Assembly (NCBI GenBank): GCA_036404275.1
Contig: DASXAM010000049.1
Span: forward strand, 1 to 18,187
Length of the DNA: 18,187 bases
From: AP-15 sp036404275
GTDB lineage: Bacteria > Pseudomonadota > Alphaproteobacteria > ATCC43930 > CGMCC-115725
Reading direction: 5' to 3'
Shown here: positions 15,779-18,187 of the stretch, piece by piece
Numbering within the stretch: position 1 is the first letter of the stretch
How the letters are laid out: each line of letters begins with the position of its first letter
Translations under genes and position numbers: made by a program
The notes under the pieces: model-generated
What the model was told of the DNA's origin: nothing
Seen by the model: the letters and a program-made list of their open reading frames with translations, nothing else
Databases searched by the model: none

Positions 15779-16272
15779 AGGCTGCGGCGCGGCGCCAGGG
15801 CGCCGTCCTCGATCTCGATCCGCCGCGCAATCAAAAGCAGGTTCAGCGCCGAGAATACCGCGGCGACCGCGATCGCGCCAAAAGCAAGCGGCAGGAGCGC
15901 GATCTCCGCGGTGACCACCGCATAGTTCGGATGGCGGAGCCAGCGATAGGGGCCGGCGCGCCTCAGCGGCGCCTCGGGCAGGGTCAGAATGCGGGTCGTC
16001 CAATAGGGCCCGAGGCTCGCGATCGCCCAGAGCCGCAACGGTTGGAGCAACGCGTAGAGGCCGAGCAGCGGCCAGGAAGGCGGTGTCGCCGCCGGCACGA
16101 ACAGGAGTGCGGCAAGCCACATACCGTGCATTACGACAAAGAACGGATAGCCTTCGGCGTCGATTTCAACAGCACCCGCCCGACGCAGCCGCGCCGTGTT
16201 GCGCTCGGCCCAGGCGAGCTCGGCCACTCGCTGCACCGCGACAAAGGCGAGCACCGCATAGAGCACTGTCAT
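15775..16272 (-). CDS. Isoprenylcysteine carboxyl methyltransferase (ICMT)-family membrane protein
   Basis: A 165-residue membrane methyltransferase with about four or five membrane segments (roughly 2-21, 44-60, 67-87, 118-148). The family signature RHPNY (113-117), preceded by GPYRWL, binds SAM in the ICMT/PEMT group. Bacterial homologues next to type III polyketide synthases (SrsB in Streptomyces, BpsB in Bacillus) O-methylate the phenolic or pyrone lipids the synthase makes. That is established for those systems and inferred here. The ATG at 16272 overlaps the synthase stop as ATGA; its own stop overlaps the MFS start as GTGA. Intact and of usual length. Confidence 0.92.
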   Translation of the reverse strand: MTVLYAVLAFVAVQRVAELAWAERNTARLRRAGAVEIDAEGYPFFVVMHGMWLAALLFVPAATPPSWPLLGLYALLQPLRLWAIASLGPYWTTRILTLPEAPLRRAGPYRWLRHPNYAVVTAEIALLPLAFGAIAVAAVFSALNLLLIARRIEIEDGALAPRRSL

Positions 16273-17315
16273 CGTTTATCGAGCACCAGAAAGCCGGCGG
16301 TAAAGCCCGGTCCAAGCGCGCTCAGCAACGCCCGCCGCCAAGCTGGTTGTTCGGCGAGCATCCGATCCAGCACAAAGAGGACGGTCGCCGCCGACATGTT
16401 GCCATAGTCGTATAACACGGCGCGGGCACCGGCCAATGCGCCCTCCTTTAGGCCGAACGCGGTTTCGAGCGCGTTCACCACCTTGGCGCCACCCGGATGG
16501 CAGACAAAACGGTCGATATCGTCGAGGCCGAGGCCATGGCGCGCGAGAAAAGCAATGGCGGCGGCGCGCAGTCGGGTCGCGGCAAGATGCGGTACATCAC
16601 GCGAAAAGACCGCGCTGAGCCCGTCATCGGCGATCTCCCACCCCATCACGCCGAGCGTGCCCGGCCAAGTGTGCTCGCCCGTGGCGATGACGGCCGGTCC
16701 GACGCCGGCGGTGGACAGCAATGCGGCCGCTGCGCCGTCGCCAAAGAGCGCGGTTGCGACGATGTTGCTTTTCGACAGATCGTCGCGTCGAAATGAGAGG
16801 GCGCACAATTCGACGACGAGCAGCAGCACGGTCTGGCCGGGATGGCCGGCGGCGTCGGCAGCTGCCCGCGCCATGCCGATAACGCCACCGGCGCAGCCGA
16901 GGCCGAACAGCGGCGTGCGGCGCGTCCCGGCGCGCAGCACCATGCGCTCGACCAGCAGCGCATCGAGGCTCGGCGTGGCAATCCCGGTCGAAGAGACTGT
17001 GACGATGGCGTCGATCGCATCCTCGCCGAGACCGGCGCGATCGAGCACCCGGCGTGTCGCGGTTTCGATCAGATCGAGCGCAGCGGCGAGATAGAGGCGG
17101 TTGCGCTCGGCCCAGCCATGCGCATGGTCGTACCAATCGATCGGCACACAGGAATAGCGGGTGCGGATGCCGGTATTGGCAAAGACAGGAAGCAGCCGGT
17201 CGAGATCGGCCGACCGCCCGAACAAGAGGCGGACGCGCTCGACCACGTCGTTCTGGTCGAGCGGATAGGGCGGGACCGCGGTGGCGACCGCCAGCAGGCG
17301 CGCTTGTGCCGACAT
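16269..17315 (-). CDS. Type III polyketide synthase (chalcone/alkylresorcinol-synthase family)
   Basis: A homodimeric ketosynthase that extends an acyl-CoA starter with malonyl-CoA and cyclises the chain to a resorcinol, pyrone or phloroglucinol. The 348-residue protein has the full Cys-His-Asn triad: Cys141 in FGLGCAGG, His273 in FVCHPGGAKV and Asn306 in YGNMSAATV. The GFTAGFLVL-type C-terminal loop (LGPGFTAGFLVLDKR) is also standard. KAS III is less likely, since GNMSA and GCAGG are the type III PKS forms. The ATG at 17315 has GGAG about 10 bases upstream. It is the first gene of a run with ICMT, MFS and P450 genes joined by 4-base overlaps. The partner methyltransferase suggests a long-chain alkylresorcinol or alkylpyrone product; chain length and starter cannot be told from sequence. 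Confidence 0.95.
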   Translation of the reverse strand: MSAQARLLAVATAVPPYPLDQNDVVERVRLLFGRSADLDRLLPVFANTGIRTRYSCVPIDWYDHAHGWAERNRLYLAAALDLIETATRRVLDRAGLGEDAIDAIVTVSSTGIATPSLDALLVERMVLRAGTRRTPLFGLGCAGGVIGMARAAADAAGHPGQTVLLLVVELCALSFRRDDLSKSNIVATALFGDGAAAALLSTAGVGPAVIATGEHTWPGTLGVMGWEIADDGLSAVFSRDVPHLAATRLRAAAIAFLARHGLGLDDIDRFVCHPGGAKVVNALETAFGLKEGALAGARAVLYDYGNMSAATVLFVLDRMLAEQPAWRRALLSALGPGFTAGFLVLDKR

Positions 17316-17343
17316 CGGACGCCAACTCCGTTCGGGTGCGAAA

Positions 17344-17382
17344 GGCGCGCCCTAGGCCTGCGTATTAAGACACCGGCGCGCC
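17344..17382. repeat. Pair of GGCGCGCC palindromes upstream of the polyketide synthase operon
   Basis: GGCGCGCC occurs at 17344-17351 and 17375-17382, inside the 119-base gap between the dehydrogenase stop and the synthase start. Each is self-complementary, so the two can also pair as an 8-base stem around 23 bases. Between them is an AT-rich patch (TTAATAC on the minus strand) that could be part of a -10 region. It may be an operator or promoter feature, or a weak terminator for the dehydrogenase, or chance in GC-rich DNA. Confidence 0.3.
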
Positions 17383-17434
17383 GCCCGGTATTCCCTTTTC
17401 AGCGATCACGATTGTGCACGCCAGCGGCGGCGCC

Positions 17435-18184
17435 TCACAGCATCTGACCGCCATCGACCGCGATGTTCTGCCCGGTAACCCAACCGGCGAGCGGCGAGCA
17501 CAGGAACAGCGCGACCCGCGCCACCTCTTCGGGACAGCCGAGCCGGCCGAACGGAATGCTCCTCAGGATCGCATTATAGAGGTTCGGGTTGTTGTTCTTG
17601 GCCCGCTCCCAGGTGCCGCCGGGAAACTCGATCGAGCCTGGCGCGATGCAATTGACCCGGATCGATTTGCGTGCCAGCTGCGCCGCGCAGGTCTGGGTGT
17701 ATTCGAGCACCGCTGCCTTGGCCGCCCCATAGGGCGGGGTGCGGGCGGAGGCGCGAAACCCCGAGATCGACGAGATGTTGAGGATCGCGCCGGCTTGCGA
17801 TTTTTCGAGATAGGGGAGTGCTGCACGCGTCGCCCGCACCGTCGCCATCAGATCGACCGCGAGGCTCCCGGCCCAGCCGGCTTCGTCGTCACTGGTGCCG
17901 AACGCCGATGCGTTGTTGACCAGAATGTCGATGCCGCCGAGGGCGCCGGCGGCTTCGTCGATATAGCGCGGGATCGCCACGGCGTCGGCGAGGTCGCAGG
18001 TTGCGGCATGCGCCGGGTTGCCGTGGCGGGCGATGTCCGTGCGAGCGGCTTCAAGCGCCGCGGCGCCGCGTGCGCAGATCGACACGCCGGCGCCGGCCTC
18101 GGCGAAGGCCAGCGCAATCGCCCGCCCGATGCCGCGGCTGCCGCCCGCCACCACCGCCCGCGCCCCAGCCAAATCGATATTCAT
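17435..18184 (-). CDS. Short-chain dehydrogenase/reductase (classical SDR)
   Basis: A 249-residue NAD(P)(H)-dependent oxidoreductase; the start ATG is 3 bases from the window edge, so the gene is complete but its upstream signals are not visible. It has the cofactor motif GGSRGIG (14-20), CDLAD (63-67), NNAS (90-93) and the catalytic set Ser139, Tyr152 and Lys156 (YGAAK). The C-terminal PEEVARVALFLCSPLAGWVTGQNIAVDGG segment is standard for FabG-like members. An Arg-rather than Asp-type environment after beta-2 (CARG) hints at NADPH preference. The substrate is unknown. It lies on the same strand 119 bases upstream of the polyketide synthase and could supply or modify its starter, but the gap leaves separate transcription open. 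Confidence 0.93.
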   Translation of the reverse strand: MNIDLAGARAVVAGGSRGIGRAIALAFAEAGAGVSICARGAAALEAARTDIARHGNPAHAATCDLADAVAIPRYIDEAAGALGGIDILVNNASAFGTSDDEAGWAGSLAVDLMATVRATRAALPYLEKSQAGAILNISSISGFRASARTPPYGAAKAAVLEYTQTCAAQLARKSIRVNCIAPGSIEFPGGTWERAKNNNPNLYNAILRSIPFGRLGCPEEVARVALFLCSPLAGWVTGQNIAVDGGQML

Positions 18185-18187
18185 CGC

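Noticed and set aside
15779..16120. Long N-terminal extension of the MFS transporter, as if fused to a second domain
   Set aside because: It is an out-of-frame read through the ICMT gene; the transporter starts at the GTG overlapping the ICMT stop.

Overview
This is a GC-rich window from a bacterial chromosome, most likely an alphaproteobacterium. The evidence for that is very high G/C at third codon positions, frequent GTG starts, and a hopanoid locus of alphaproteobacterial type with ispH beside hpnH. Assignment to a particular order would be guesswork. I see no rRNA, tRNA, CRISPR array, insertion sequence or phage gene. The window is densely coding: 16 genes, one of them cut by the left edge, and the largest gap is 145 bases.

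Left part (1-2779). A truncated thiolase-fold gene on the minus strand diverges from an alpha-methylacyl-CoA racemase gene that has its full catalytic set. The racemase is followed after 10 bases by tsaC/sua5, which acts in tRNA t6A synthesis. The divergent gap holds an inverted repeat.

Hopanoid region (2787-11594). Plus-strand hpnE (hydroxysqualene dehydroxylase) overlaps shc (squalene-hopene cyclase) by 4 bases and is followed by hpnG (adenosylhopane nucleosidase). The strand then switches: ispH (last MEP-pathway enzyme) and hpnH (radical SAM adenosylhopane synthase) form a minus-strand pair, and the 3' end of hpnH overlaps that of hpnG. hpnI (glycosyltransferase) and hpnJ (radical SAM cyclitol-ether enzyme) follow on the plus strand. 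Together they cover isoprenoid precursor supply, the last step to squalene, cyclisation, side-chain addition, and head-group decoration toward bacteriohopanetetrol cyclitol ether. hpnC, hpnD and hpnK are not in the window.

Right part (11610-18184), all on the minus strand. In transcription order it holds a short-chain dehydrogenase; then a tight four-gene run of type III polyketide synthase, ICMT-family methyltransferase, DHA2-type MFS exporter and cytochrome P450; then a secreted PEBP/YbhB-like protein with a class I SAM methyltransferase 2 bases behind it. The four-gene run is joined by three successive 4-base stop/start overlaps. It reads as a small self-contained pathway that makes, O-methylates, oxidises and exports a polyketide, probably an alkylresorcinol- or alkylpyrone-type lipid. 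This is the best candidate in the window for an undescribed system.
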